Source: Caldicellulosiruptor acetigenus (lineage in GTDB: Bacteria; Bacillota; Thermoanaerobacteria; Caldicellulosiruptorales; Caldicellulosiruptoraceae). From it: DNA of 64,000 nucleotides. The translations under genes were made by a program, and so were the position numbers. This document shows positions 28,765-37,481 of the stretch, in pieces. Where the stretch lies: assembly GCF_026914305.1 (NCBI RefSeq), contig NZ_CP113866.1:2546001-2610000 (forward strand). Reading direction: 5' to 3'. The notes beneath the pieces are model-generated. The model ran no database searches. It had not been told where the DNA came from and saw only the letters and a program-made list of their open reading frames with translations. Position 1 is the first letter of the stretch. The number at the start of each line of letters is the position of its first letter.

Positions 28765-29187
28765 ATTAATGATCTAAATCTATTGAAAGAGCAGCTCGAG
28801 AAAAAAGGAATAAAACCATCTTTAATAAGGCTGAAAATCTATGAGTACTTGACAAAGCACAAAACACACCCCACAGCAGAAGAAGTGTACAGTAGTCTTT
28901 CAAAAGAGATTCCAACACTTTCTAAAACATCGGTGTATAACACTTTAAGCCTTTTTATTGAAAAAGGGCTTGCACAGATGATAACAATTGAAGAGAATAT
29001 AGCAAGGTTTGATGCTGACACATCTGTCCACGGACATTTTCAGTGCAAGGTATGCGGAAAGATTTACGACTTTTTAGTCTCAAAAGACTCAATTGAGACT
29101 TCTTTAGACCCAAGCTTTGATGTTGAGGAAATTTACGTCTACTATAAGGGCTTATGCCCTTATTGTAAAAATAAAAATCTATCATAA
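28765..29187 (+). CDS. perR: Fur-family peroxide regulator PerR
   Basis: Fur-fold metalloregulator of about 140 residues. It has a winged helix (PTLSKTSVYNTLSLFIEKGL), the HPTAEEVY helix with a metal-ligand His, an ARFDADTSVHGHFQC segment with Asp and His ligands, and two CxxC pairs (CKVCGK, CPYCKN) for structural zinc. The best-placed start is an ATT at 28765, eight nt after AGGGGG. The first in-frame canonical option is a TTG at 28783, which lacks a nearby RBS; an ATG at 28769 is out of frame. The rubrerythrin gene follows in the same transcript, as is common for PerR. The start codon is the uncertain part; the family is firm. Confidence 0.88.
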   Translation: MNDLNLLKEQLEKKGIKPSLIRLKIYEYLTKHKTHPTAEEVYSSLSKEIPTLSKTSVYNTLSLFIEKGLAQMITIEENIARFDADTSVHGHFQCKVCGKIYDFLVSKDSIETSLDPSFDVEEIYVYYKGLCPYCKNKNLS

Positions 29188-29211
29188 GTTTATGGGAGGT
29201 TGAGTTTTAAA

Positions 29212-29748
29212 ATGAAGGATTTGAAAGGAACACAGACAGAAAAGAACTTGTGGGCGGCGTTTGCTGGTGAGTCTCAGGCAAGAAACAAGTATACCTATTT
29301 TGCATCCCAGGCAAGAAAAGAAGGATATGAGCAAATTGCAGCAATCTTCGAGGAGACTGCTGAAAATGAGAAAGAACACGCGAAGCTGTTTTTCAAGTTC
29401 TTAAACGGAATTGGCAACACTCAAGAAAACCTAAAAGCTGCTGCAGAAGGCGAACATTACGAATGGGCTGAGATGTACAAAGAGTTTGCAAGGGTTGCAA
29501 GAGAAGAAGGATTTGAAGAGATAGCTATTGCTTTTGAGTTTGTTGCAAAGGTTGAGGAAAAACATGAAGAAAGATACAGAAAACTCCTTGAAAACGTTGA
29601 AAACGGCAAGGTATTTGTAAAAGATGATGTTGTTGTTTGGAAATGCAGAAACTGCGGCTATGTGCATGTTGGCAAAGAAGCTCCAAAGGTATGTCCAACC
29701 TGCAAACATCCACAGTCGTTCTTTGAGATAAGAGCTGAAAACTATTAA
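29212..29748 (+). CDS. rbr: Rubrerythrin
   Basis: Peroxide-scavenging non-heme di-iron protein of 178 residues. The N-terminal ferritin-like four-helix domain (about 1-140) carries the ligand motifs [20 protein letters not shown] and EKHEERY. The C-terminal rubredoxin-type domain has two CxxC pairs (CRNCGY and CPTCKH) for one iron. The ATG at 29212 lies 11 nt after GGGAGGT. It follows perR by 24 bp and shares its promoter. A long terminator follows. In anaerobes this protein reduces hydrogen peroxide using rubredoxin or NADH-linked donors. Confidence 0.95.
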   Translation: MKDLKGTQTEKNLWAAFAGESQARNKYTYFASQARKEGYEQIAAIFEETAENEKEHAKLFFKFLNGIGNTQENLKAAAEGEHYEWAEMYKEFARVAREEGFEEIAIAFEFVAKVEEKHEERYRKLLENVENGKVFVKDDVVVWKCRNCGYVHVGKEAPKVCPTCKHPQSFFEIRAENY

Positions 29749-29820
29749 AAATTTTAAAGGCTGCCACCTACTTTGGGGTTGAACTTCCTGAAGTAGCATG
29801 TGGCAGCCTTTAAATTTTTA
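29747..29820. terminator. Long bidirectional terminator after rubrerythrin
   Basis: A ~20-bp stem with one bulge pairs 29747-29767 with 29800-29819. An inner CTACTT/AAGTAG stem (29768-29773 with 29791-29796) extends it. It overlaps the end of the convergent SHOCT gene. Confidence 0.88.
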
Positions 29821-30099
29821 AAGTTGTTTATTTTGAATCAATCGTTTTTTCCTCTCATACTCTTCTTCAGTTATCTCACCATTTGCAAATCGCATATTTA
29901 AAATCTTAAGCGCTTCGTCTTCTGGTGAGGAAGATTGCAAACCATTTCTTTTAGTTTGCATATACAATTGGCTAAATTTGTTAATAGCATAAATTATTAT
30001 AACAACTAATACTATCAAAAATAAAATACCCACAAGCCAACCTCCTATCATATGAAGTCCCCAAAGACCATCAAAGTCGTTATAAAAATGTCTCATCAT
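29818..30099 (-). CDS. Small membrane protein with SHOCT domain
   Basis: A ~93-residue protein. One membrane helix (about residues 18-40, GWLVGILFLIVLVVIIIYAI) is followed by a short linker and a C-terminal SHOCT motif (DEALKILNMRFANGEITEEEYERKK). SHOCT domains occur at the ends of many small membrane proteins, with a proposed oligomerisation role. The ATG at 30099 lies 12 nt after AAAGGAG; an upstream TTG abuts that RBS and is unlikely. It is transcribed convergently with rubrerythrin. Its specific function is unknown. Confidence 0.75.
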   Translation of the reverse strand: MMRHFYNDFDGLWGLHMIGGWLVGILFLIVLVVIIIYAINKFSQLYMQTKRNGLQSSSPEDEALKILNMRFANGEITEEEYERKKRLIQNKQL

Positions 30100-30289
30100 T
30101 GTTATTGTCAACTCCTTTCAATCAGGTTTTGTTTACATTATCTATAATACCCCTTTAATGTGAAGAAAGTATGATTAAATTGTAAAGAATGTGTAAATTC
30201 AATTTAGTCGATGTTTGAAAAAGCATAACTTGTAAATAGTCAGATTATTATTTTTCTCCGGCGTATTAATCTGTTATTTCAAAAAATTA

Positions 30290-30318
30290 TTGACAGTAGA
30301 AGATTTTTTGGATATACT
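30290..30318 (+). promoter_or_regulatory. Promoter of the secreted unknown gene
   Basis: TTGACA (30290-30295) and TATACT (30313-30318) are 17 bp apart, about 45 bp before the start codon of the downstream gene. Confidence 0.75.
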
Positions 30319-30362
30319 TAGCATATATTCAATTATTAAAAATACACGAGGGGGTAATTTTT

Positions 30363-31535
30363 TTGAAACTGAAAAGATCAATAAAGCTGCTCATCACATT
30401 TGTAGTTGTTTTAAGTGTTGTGATTTCTTCTGTTGCATATTCTCAAACAAATTCTACTGCACTTTTGAAGGCGGGAATTGCTTATCTGCAGGCACAAAAC
30501 GCAAAAACGGTTGATGAAGAGATAAGAATTGACTTCAGACTCTCTGCAGGCAAAAATGCAACAGCAGAAGATAAGAAATTGGAAGAGTTTTTAAAGAAAA
30601 TGTATATAAAAGCAAGAGTTGTAGCAGATGTTTACAACTATGAAACTAATATGGCACTAAACCTGTATTACAACAACAAACAAGTTTTAAGTGGATCTAT
30701 TTACGTCAACAAAGAATTGGCTGTTTACAACTTCCCACAAATTTATTCAAAACCACTATATGTAAAACTCAGCGATGCCTACAAGAACATGCCTATTCAG
30801 ATTGACGTCGAGAAATATACAAAGTTGTTTGATGTAAGATCTAATAAACAGCTTCAAGAATTGGTGGCGAGCTATGCTGAGGTTCTGATGCCTAAACTTG
30901 CAGCTGCTGCTAAGCTTTCTGACAAAAAGGTGGAAGTTGTCTTCAGCGATGGTAAAAAACAGAGCTGTAGCGAGGTCATTTTTGAATTTAACAAAGACTC
31001 AAGCTTAGAGATTGTAAAAGCCATTTTAACAAAAGCAGCAAATGACGCTAAAACAAAAGAGTTTATACTTCAAGTTTTAAAGCTAATACTTGAAGATTCC
31101 AAAGCAATCCTTCAGACACAGATGTTATCTGAAGGAGAAGGACTTAAACCTGAGGATTTTAACGTAAATGAAATCTTAAATCAAGTAAGTGCAAACTACA
31201 CTCAAGCTGTTGGCAGTGCTGTTTATGCCATTGATGAAGTAAAGCCACAAATTCCACCTTTTACCCTTCAGTATAGAATCATGATTGATGACAAAAATAA
31301 CCTAAAGGGCGAGAGATTGTATTTTTACTTAAAAGACTCTAACGGTTTTAAGATTATGTTTGACATGAAGGGTGTTATAAACTCTATAAATGCAAATATT
31401 AAGGTACCTAAAATCGATATATCAAAAGGCATTGATATGACAAAGCTTACTGACAAAGACTTTGAAATCATGCAGAAGAATTTAGAAAATATATTCAAAA
31501 AGCTGGGCTTGCCAATAGAAGGAATGAAGATGTAG
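30363..31535 (+). CDS. Secreted protein of unknown function
   Basis: A 390-residue protein I do not recognise. A basic N-terminus and hydrophobic segment (about 1-28, ending VAYSQ) indicate a Sec signal peptide. There is no lipobox Cys and no other membrane segment. The mature part is Lys-rich and mixes helices with strands, without evident repeats or catalytic motifs. The ends are well defined: TTG start at 30363 with GAGGGGGT at 7 nt, a near-consensus promoter, and a terminator 22 bp after the stop. It stands alone as a single transcript. Confidence 0.75.
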   Translation: MKLKRSIKLLITFVVVLSVVISSVAYSQTNSTALLKAGIAYLQAQNAKTVDEEIRIDFRLSAGKNATAEDKKLEEFLKKMYIKARVVADVYNYETNMALNLYYNNKQVLSGSIYVNKELAVYNFPQIYSKPLYVKLSDAYKNMPIQIDVEKYTKLFDVRSNKQLQELVASYAEVLMPKLAAAAKLSDKKVEVVFSDGKKQSCSEVIFEFNKDSSLEIVKAILTKAANDAKTKEFILQVLKLILEDSKAILQTQMLSEGEGLKPEDFNVNEILNQVSANYTQAVGSAVYAIDEVKPQIPPFTLQYRIMIDDKNNLKGERLYFYLKDSNGFKIMFDMKGVINSINANIKVPKIDISKGIDMTKLTDKDFEIMQKNLENIFKKLGLPIEGMKM

Positions 31536-31556
31536 TAACAACCTTTATAAGATCTT

Positions 31557-31602
31557 GGGGTCTGCCAATACTTTCCAAATAGCAGATCCCTTTTGTTTTT
31601 TA
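31557..31602 (+). terminator. Terminator after secreted unknown gene
   Basis: GGGGTCTGC (31557-31565) pairs with GCAGATCCC (31582-31590), with one G-U pair, followed by a T-rich run. Confidence 0.85.
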
Positions 31603-31680
31603 ATAAGATTTTAAAATTCGACAATTTTTTTTAGACATAAAAAAAGTTATAATCGTTCAAAAATCTACGCTGAAATTATA

Positions 31681-31739
31681 AAAGGGGGAGTTTCATTCCT
31701 AGCAAAAAAGGTCTGTTGTAGGATTGCTGATATTCCCCC
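31681..31739. other. Unassigned inverted repeat
   Basis: AAAGGGGGA (from 31681) pairs with TCCCCCTTT near 31733-31741, with an inner TCCTA/TAGGA pair. No T run follows. A TATAAT at 31648-31653 lies upstream on the plus strand but lacks a -35. No coding frame covers it. It could be a small structured RNA or the remnant of a mobile element; I see nothing else in 31603-31816. Confidence 0.35.
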
Positions 31740-31816
31740 TTTGGATTTCGAAAAAACTCTCTAATTGGGCGTCTATTGCAGCATTTATTATAAGGATATC
31801 TTATTCATACCTTAAA

Positions 31817-32595
31817 TTACTTTGAGGCCCTGATTTTAATAGAAAGAAAATGTTTAATTGCTATGCACATCAAAACAACTCCAATTATAAAAGGTAAAAT
31901 GAGGGCCTTTGGGGAAACCTCTTCATTTAAATTGACCGAATCAGAAAACAAAATTACAATAACAGCAAGAGAATTAACTGTAAAATGCATCACAATTGAG
32001 CTCCAAATTGAACCTGTCCAATATAACGCAAGTGCTAAAAAAATTCCAATGAAAAATGCAAATATACCCTGATATAAATTTAAATGAATTAAACCAAACA
32101 GCAATGCTTGAACAACAATCGCTACAAAAATATTTAATCTGTTTTTTTGCATTACCCCAAAAATCAATCCTCTGAATATGAATTCTTCAAAAAATGGAGC
32201 TACTAATGCCATTGATATGCCCATTGAAACTATTCCGCTCTTTTTCATTCTTGATATCTATTGTAATACTCATTTCTGTCAGGAATCAAATTCTCTATTC
32301 CCGTAAGTCCACAAATTCCACCATATACGAATAAAAAAGATATTGCTAATAAGACTGAAAAAATAATATCCTTTATTGTTATTCTATGAAAACTACAGAG
32401 CTCTAAGATATTTACTTTATTTCTTTTCAAAGAAATTAAAGCAAACACCATAAACAAAAAGGCACCCCCTATATAAAGCAGGGTAGTTGGTGGTGTGGAT
32501 GTAAAAATTAATGCTCCCACTGAAATTATCAACATACTTAAAAATAATAAGCCGATATATTTAAAAATCTCTTTCATAGCCTTTACCATGCTCAA
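31817..32595 (-). pseudogene. CPBP (CAAX-like) membrane protease gene split by frameshift
   Basis: Two overlapping minus-strand frames together make one CPBP intramembrane protease. The upstream frame (32245-32595, 116 residues) holds three membrane segments. The downstream frame (31817-32248, 143 residues) holds the family signature APFFEEFIFRGLIFG and the second motif FGLIHLNLYQG, then C-terminal helices. They overlap by 4 nt (TGA/ATG), so a one-base change would restore a single product of ~260 residues. Neither half alone is a normal family member. Reinitiation at the overlapping ATG remains possible, so it may not be wholly dead. It directly follows the ABC-exporter permease gene and may have been cotranscribed with it. 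Confidence 0.75.
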
Positions 32596-32611
32596 ATCTT
32601 ACCACCTTAAA

Positions 32612-34294
32612 CTACAATCTTTTGTATGTTTGTTTAGCCACAGAATTATCTATGCTTTTGAAAAGACCTGACATTTCAAATGTCAAGATCCACAAAATTG
32701 TATCAAGCAAGATTAATCCTGCCAAAAAAATAGGTTTGTATTCTTTCGGCAACCATCCGTGAACAAATCCTAATCCTATACCAATTGCTATATACATCAA
32801 ATAAGTCAAACCTGAGCCTTTTTTTCCTGTTCCTCTTTCTTTGATATCGAGTGAAAATGGCATTTGGGCAGTTGCAAGTGGAAACATTAAAGTTGAGAAG
32901 AATATGAGAACAAAGAATATTATTAAATAGTCTATCAATGAATTTCTCAAGAATATGAACATGCCAATTGATAGTAGAATAAATAACCTAACAACAATTG
33001 TGAAAACAAAAGCTAAATATGCACCTTTTTTTATATCAAATGGATCTTCAATGGGCATAGCATTGTAAATCCATGAAGCATTCTTGTTACTTGTAATTTG
33101 AATAGCTGGCAGTGTACTGATAACGCCTATTATGAAAGCATACATTGAATACAAGAAGAAAAATTGAATGTTAAAATACTTTTGATGATCAGATTTATCG
33201 AAAATAAACTGAATAGCCGGTGCAATAACAACTACCAAAAATGTTGCAATAGTAGGGTAAATAATACTTTTCAGTGTCCTATCTCTTTTAAGCTGAGCTT
33301 TTGCAAAGATATACGAAGCTCTCTGAATGCCATTTCTCAAAAAAAGATTTGTCAAAAATCCTATTTTGTATATTTTGGGTTTTACCTCTACTTCTCCGCT
33401 GTTGAGTTTTACAAGATTCTTTTCCAAAATCTTGCCTGTGTAAAAAATTTGAAGAAGCAAAACTGCTAAAGTAATGACAATCGAAAATACACTTAACACA
33501 ATATATACTGAATTCTTGTTTTTACCAAACAAAACCTCAAACACAGCCGCAAACCATGAAGAAGGAAGTAGATATACCCAGAAATATTGAACTTTTCCGA
33601 AGTGTACGCTGCCGATTATCTGCACTATTCTTCCAGCAAGCTGATAAGCTGCAGTTGCTATAATCATAAAAACTATCTGAAAACTCACAATTACATCCTT
33701 TAGCTTTTCACCATCAAAATAAACCAAGATACCTGCATAAAGTAAGTGGCAAATGCAGTAAGAAAAAATTACCAAGAGAAAATAAATTAATACAAGCACA
33801 ATGAAAAAAACTATATTGTATTTGAATAAAACTAAAATTAAAGATGGAATAAAAACTCGGATTGTTTTTGAAAAAATCATAACTACAATAAAATAATTTT
33901 TAGCAAATGAGTATGTTTTATCATCTACAGGTTTTGATAAAATGATGTTTTTTTCAGCTATGTCCAATATAAACCATGAAATGTCAGAAATAATTGTGCT
34001 AATAAGAAGAAACATTAAAATAGCTATATTAAGTGAAAGTTTAACAAATATTGGTGCATCAATAAGTATAAATATAGCTGGGATGAAACCTAAAACTAGT
34101 TCTATAATAATTACAAAAACTTTTGTCACCCTATCAATTTGAGAGGTTCTTGAAAAACTCGGCAGAGTTCTTTTCGACATTAAAAATTTATACACAAGAA
34201 TTGTCTTTGCAACATCAAAATTTATTCCCCATTTTCGAATTATGCCAGAGAACATTTCTAAAATCTTTATAGCCAAAAAATTATTATTACTCAT
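32612..34294 (-). CDS. ABC-2-type exporter membrane subunit
   Basis: Integral membrane protein of 560 residues with about ten to twelve hydrophobic segments, partner of the ATPase encoded immediately upstream (8-nt overlap). It resembles the large permeases found with CcmA-type ATPases in Firmicutes. No peptidase or C39 domain is present. Substrate unknown: antimicrobial-peptide resistance, lipid export or membrane-protein release are all possible. The adjacent broken CPBP protease gene hints at a peptide- or bacteriocin-related system, but this is weak. Confidence 0.78.
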   Translation of the reverse strand: MSNNNFLAIKILEMFSGIIRKWGINFDVAKTILVYKFLMSKRTLPSFSRTSQIDRVTKVFVIIIELVLGFIPAIFILIDAPIFVKLSLNIAILMFLLISTIISDISWFILDIAEKNIILSKPVDDKTYSFAKNYFIVVMIFSKTIRVFIPSLILVLFKYNIVFFIVLVLIYFLLVIFSYCICHLLYAGILVYFDGEKLKDVIVSFQIVFMIIATAAYQLAGRIVQIIGSVHFGKVQYFWVYLLPSSWFAAVFEVLFGKNKNSVYIVLSVFSIVITLAVLLLQIFYTGKILEKNLVKLNSGEVEVKPKIYKIGFLTNLFLRNGIQRASYIFAKAQLKRDRTLKSIIYPTIATFLVVVIAPAIQFIFDKSDHQKYFNIQFFFLYSMYAFIIGVISTLPAIQITSNKNASWIYNAMPIEDPFDIKKGAYLAFVFTIVVRLFILLSIGMFIFLRNSLIDYLIIFFVLIFFSTLMFPLATAQMPFSLDIKERGTGKKGSGLTYLMYIAIGIGLGFVHGWLPKEYKPIFLAGLILLDTILWILTFEMSGLFKSIDNSVAKQTYKRL

Positions 34295-35078
34295 CCCTTT
34301 CCCCCTTTATAATGCTTATAATTTCTTTTGCAATATCCTGATGATTTGTAAAGCCAGTCAACTGATTGAAAAGCTCTTCTAAATTTTTTTGTTTGAGCTT
34401 TTGCGCAAGTTCTTCAAAAGGACCATCTGCAACAATTGTCCCTTGATTTAGAAGGATAATTCTATCGCTCACTCTTTCAACCACTTCCATAATATGTGAA
34501 GAATAAAATATGGTTTTGCCTTCATTTTTGAGCTCTTTCATAAGTTCTTTGAAGACCGTTGCAGAATTAGCATCAAGGCCTGTTAGTGGTTCATCAAAAA
34601 ATAACAAGTCAGGATTGTGAATAAGGCTTGCAACAATAGCAAGCTTCTGTCTCATACCCTTAGAATATGTAGAAAGTCTGGAATTAATTGCTTCTTGCAA
34701 ATCAAACATTTCAATGAGTTTCATAGCTCTTTTTGTTATCTGCCGCTCAGAAAGCCCGTAAAGTTGACCGACAAAATTCAGATATTCCATTGCAGTAAGA
34801 CTTTCATATAGTTCTATGATTTCCGGAACATACCCAATCCTCTTTTTATAAAGATACTTGTTTCTAATGTCCTCTCCAAAAATCTCAACCTTGCCCGTGT
34901 AATTTGTAATAATCCCTAAGAAGATTTTTATTGTAGTGCTTTTGCCCGCACCATTTGGCCCAATATAGCCCACAATCTGGCCAGGTTCTACATCAAAGCT
35001 AATACCATTGAGGACATTACCCTGCCCATAGTCCATGTAGAGGTCTTTTACCGACAATATATATCTCAACCCTACCAC
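34287..35078 (-). CDS. ABC transporter ATP-binding protein (CcmA type)
   Basis: A 263-residue ATPase with Walker A GYIGPNGAGKSTT (near residue 38), signature LSTYSKGMRQKLAI (near 137), Walker B LLFFDEPLTGLD, and the usual switch His in YSSHIMEVVERV. It energises the downstream membrane subunit. The start is a GTG at 35078; a TTG three codons later is possible, and the AAGGGTGG region is ambiguous as RBS. A TATAAT at 35132-35137 on the minus strand is the likely -10, with a poor -35. Confidence 0.9.
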   Translation of the reverse strand: MVGLRYILSVKDLYMDYGQGNVLNGISFDVEPGQIVGYIGPNGAGKSTTIKIFLGIITNYTGKVEIFGEDIRNKYLYKKRIGYVPEIIELYESLTAMEYLNFVGQLYGLSERQITKRAMKLIEMFDLQEAINSRLSTYSKGMRQKLAIVASLIHNPDLLFFDEPLTGLDANSATVFKELMKELKNEGKTIFYSSHIMEVVERVSDRIILLNQGTIVADGPFEELAQKLKQKNLEELFNQLTGFTNHQDIAKEIISIIKGERDE

Positions 35079-35162
35079 CCTTTTTATATAAAAGCTTCAA
35101 TACAATCATCTTATAGCCTCATTTTGTCATAATTATACCATAAAATACTACTTTAGAAAACA

Positions 35163-35209
35163 AAAAAGGCTGAGGCAAGTTTTTCTTAAACTGTACCCCT
35201 GCCGTTTGC
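35163..35209 (-). terminator. Orphan terminator downstream of the esterase stump
   Basis: On the minus strand a GGCA/TGCC outer stem with an AGTTT/AAACT inner stem is followed by TTTTTTG. It lies just after the stop codon of the CE7 remnant and probably was that gene's terminator. Confidence 0.6.
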
Positions 35210-35231
35210 TTTTAATCTTTTTTGAAATTGA

Positions 35232-35378
35232 TTACTTTAGCATCTCCATAAAATACATAAAAATCTTATCATTTAGCCCAAATATAGTCTCATGGCCAAA
35301 GTCAGGGTAGATGAGCATTTGTTTTTTGGATTGTATCTTGTTGTAAGCTGCAAACTGGGTAGATGGTGGGCAGATTGC
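35232..35378 (-). pseudogene. 3' remnant of a CE7 acetyl xylan esterase gene
   Basis: The minus strand from 35378 to the TAA at 35232-35234 encodes 48 residues, including [15 protein letters not shown] and [10 protein letters not shown]. These match the C-terminal end of acetyl xylan esterase / cephalosporin-C deacetylase (AXE1, carbohydrate esterase family 7). The catalytic His lies in the GHE motif. A stop codon lies immediately upstream in frame, and the nucleophile and Asp regions are missing. It is therefore the stump of a deleted gene, followed by its own terminator. The rest of 35079-35457 contains only terminators and the exporter promoter. Confidence 0.85.
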
Positions 35379-35390
35379 GTTTATTTAAGA

Positions 35391-35443
35391 AAACAAAAAG
35401 CAGGACTGTTTTTTCACTTTAGCTTCTCAAATCCAGCCCTGCT
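35391..35443 (-). terminator. Terminator of the fru/ptsHI operon
   Basis: CAGCCCTGCT (35434-35443) pairs with AGCAGGACTG (35399-35408), one wobble. Read on the minus strand it is followed by TTTTTGTTTTC. It ends the PTS operon just after ptsI. Confidence 0.88.
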
Positions 35444-35457
35444 ATTTTCTTTTTACT

Positions 35458-37149
35458 TTACTGCCAATTTAAAAGCTCTTTTACACCAAGGTTTTCTCCT
35501 TCATACCTTGTTTGTAAAATTTTCTTCTTTACATTTAATATCTTAGAAGGATTTACGCTTAGCTCATCAACACCAAGTCCTATCAAAACAGGAACAAATT
35601 CCTGGTTTGATGCAATCTCTCCGCACACTCCAACCTCTATGCCTCTTTTGTGAGCATTTTCGACTGTCATCTTAATAAGTCTCAAAATCGCCGGGTGCAA
35701 AGGATTGTACAGGTACGACACTTTATCATTTGTCCTGTCAATTGCAAGGGTGTACTGGATAAGGTCATTTGTTCCTATGCTAAAAAAGTCAACTTCTTTA
35801 GCCAAAACATCTGATATAACTGCTGCAGCAGGAGTTTCTATCATTATACCAATTTCGATGTTTTGTGAGTAGCTAATATTTTCTTTTTTGAGCTCTTCTT
35901 TGGCTTCCTGGATAATCCATTTTGCCTGATACACTTCATCAATACAGGTTATCATAGGAAACATTATTTTGAGTTTTCCATAAATAGATGCTCTTAAAAG
36001 CGCCCTCAGCTGAGTTTTAAAAAGCTCTTTATTTCCTAAGCAGAGCCTGATAGCTCTGTATCCCAAAAAAGGATTTTCTTCTTTATCTATATTTAAATAT
36101 GAAATATTCTTGTCGCCCCCGACATCCAAAGTTCTTATAATAACCGGCTTGTCTTCCATCTTTTCAAGTACAGTTTTATAAACTTCAAACTGTTCATCTT
36201 CTGATGGTGGCTGGCTTCTATCCATGAACAAAAACTCTGTTCTGAAAAGCCCAATTCCTTCTGCTCCATTTTTCAGGGCAGCGTCAATCTCTTCTATATG
36301 CGCAATATTTGCAAACAGTTTTATCCTTTTCCCATCTTGTGTCTTGGACTCAACATACAAAAAGCTTTTTAACTCTTCTTTTCTCCTCTTTTCTTCCACA
36401 AGCTTCTTTTCATACTCCTTTATTAAATCTTCTTCAGGATTCACATAGACAAACCCCTCATATCCATCCACAATCAAAAAATCTCCATCTTTTACACTAT
36501 TGACTATGTCCACTACACCAACAACTGCAGGAATTTCGTATGTTCTTGCAATTATTGCTGTATGAGAAGTTTTGCCACCTTTCTCTGTGACAAATCCCCG
36601 CACATTTTGTTTATTTATTTGGGCTGTTTGTGAAGGGGTAAGGTCATGAGCAACCAAAATACTGCCATCAGGAAGATTCTTTAGGTCTATTTGTTCTTCT
36701 CCATTCAAAATTCTAATTAGTCTTAAAGCTACATCTTTTATATCATTTGCCCTCTCTCTCATATATTCATCTTCTAAGCTCAAAAGAATATTTTCAAAAA
36801 ATCTTGCCGATTCATCAATGGCAAACTCAGCATTTATCCCTTCTTCTATCTTCCCCTTTACCATACTTACAAATTCTGGGTCATCAAGGATTAAAAGATG
36901 GGCATCAAAAATCATTGCGTTTTTTTCGCCCAAACTTTCCTGAGTCGCGGCTTTTATCTTCCTTATCTGTTCTTTTGCTTTTTCTATGCTATCCAAAAAG
37001 CGTCTCAGTTCAGCACCAGTATCCTCTATTTTTGTCTTTTTGATTGTATGTTCACTTTCTTTGATTACAACTGCTCTTCCTAATCCAATTCCTTCTGAGA
37101 CAGGAATGCCTTTTATCACCACACTATTTACCCCCATCAACTTACTCAT
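35458..37149 (-). CDS. ptsI: PTS enzyme I (phosphoenolpyruvate-protein phosphotransferase)
   Basis: Cytosolic enzyme I of 563 residues; it moves phosphate from PEP to HPr. The phospho-His motif GGKTSHTAIIAR lies near residue 190. The PEP-binding barrel carries EGIGLFRTEFLFMDR, GGDKNISYL, SIGTNDLIQYTLAIDR and the C-terminal GVCGEIAS Cys motif. The ATG at 37149 overlaps the ptsH stop by 8 nt; a GTG at 37122 preceded by GGGGG is a credible alternative and gives the more typical start VIKGIPVSEGIGLG. It is the last gene of the fructose PTS operon. Confidence 0.95.
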   Translation of the reverse strand: MSKLMGVNSVVIKGIPVSEGIGLGRAVVIKESEHTIKKTKIEDTGAELRRFLDSIEKAKEQIRKIKAATQESLGEKNAMIFDAHLLILDDPEFVSMVKGKIEEGINAEFAIDESARFFENILLSLEDEYMRERANDIKDVALRLIRILNGEEQIDLKNLPDGSILVAHDLTPSQTAQINKQNVRGFVTEKGGKTSHTAIIARTYEIPAVVGVVDIVNSVKDGDFLIVDGYEGFVYVNPEEDLIKEYEKKLVEEKRRKEELKSFLYVESKTQDGKRIKLFANIAHIEEIDAALKNGAEGIGLFRTEFLFMDRSQPPSEDEQFEVYKTVLEKMEDKPVIIRTLDVGGDKNISYLNIDKEENPFLGYRAIRLCLGNKELFKTQLRALLRASIYGKLKIMFPMITCIDEVYQAKWIIQEAKEELKKENISYSQNIEIGIMIETPAAAVISDVLAKEVDFFSIGTNDLIQYTLAIDRTNDKVSYLYNPLHPAILRLIKMTVENAHKRGIEVGVCGEIASNQEFVPVLIGLGVDELSVNPSKILNVKKKILQTRYEGENLGVKELLNWQ

Positions 37150-37402
37150 TTAGATTCTCTAACAAATCCACTAAACGTTTTAAAGCTTGGTCTTCATCTT
37201 CGCCTACAACTTTGAGAATAATTTCATCACCTTTTTTAGCGCCCATTGCTAAGATGTTTAAAATACTTTTTGCATTTACTTCCTTCCCGTCTTTTATAAT
37301 AAAAATATCACTTTTAAACTTCCCCGCTTCAGTCACAAATATGCTGGCAGGCCTTGCGTGAAGACCTGTTGGATTTTTTAAAACAACTTTAGCTTCAACC
37401 AT
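37142..37402 (-). CDS. ptsH: Phosphocarrier protein HPr
   Basis: An 86-residue HPr with the active-site His15 in PTGLHARPAS and the regulatory Ser46 in NAKSILN, the site used by HPr kinase in Firmicutes for carbon-catabolite control. The ATG has a GGAGGAT RBS. It lies between the EIIBC gene and ptsI, so the general PTS proteins are made from the fructose operon. This fits an organism whose only PTS is for fructose, as reported for C. saccharolyticus. Confidence 0.97.
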   Translation of the reverse strand: MVEAKVVLKNPTGLHARPASIFVTEAGKFKSDIFIIKDGKEVNAKSILNILAMGAKKGDEIILKVVGEDEDQALKRLVDLLENLNE

Positions 37403-37448
37403 TTAAAATCCTCCTCCGACATATGATAAGTTTATTTGAAAGAAGAAA

Positions 37449-37468
37449 AGGCAGGCACTCACCTGCCT
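37449..37468 (-). terminator. Intraoperon hairpin between ptsH and the EIIBC gene
   Basis: AGGCAGG (37449-37455) pairs with CCTGCCT (37462-37468), followed on the minus strand by a T/C-rich tract. It may attenuate transcription between the fructose-specific genes and ptsHI. Confidence 0.6.
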
Positions 37469-37481
37469 CGAAAGCTTTTTA

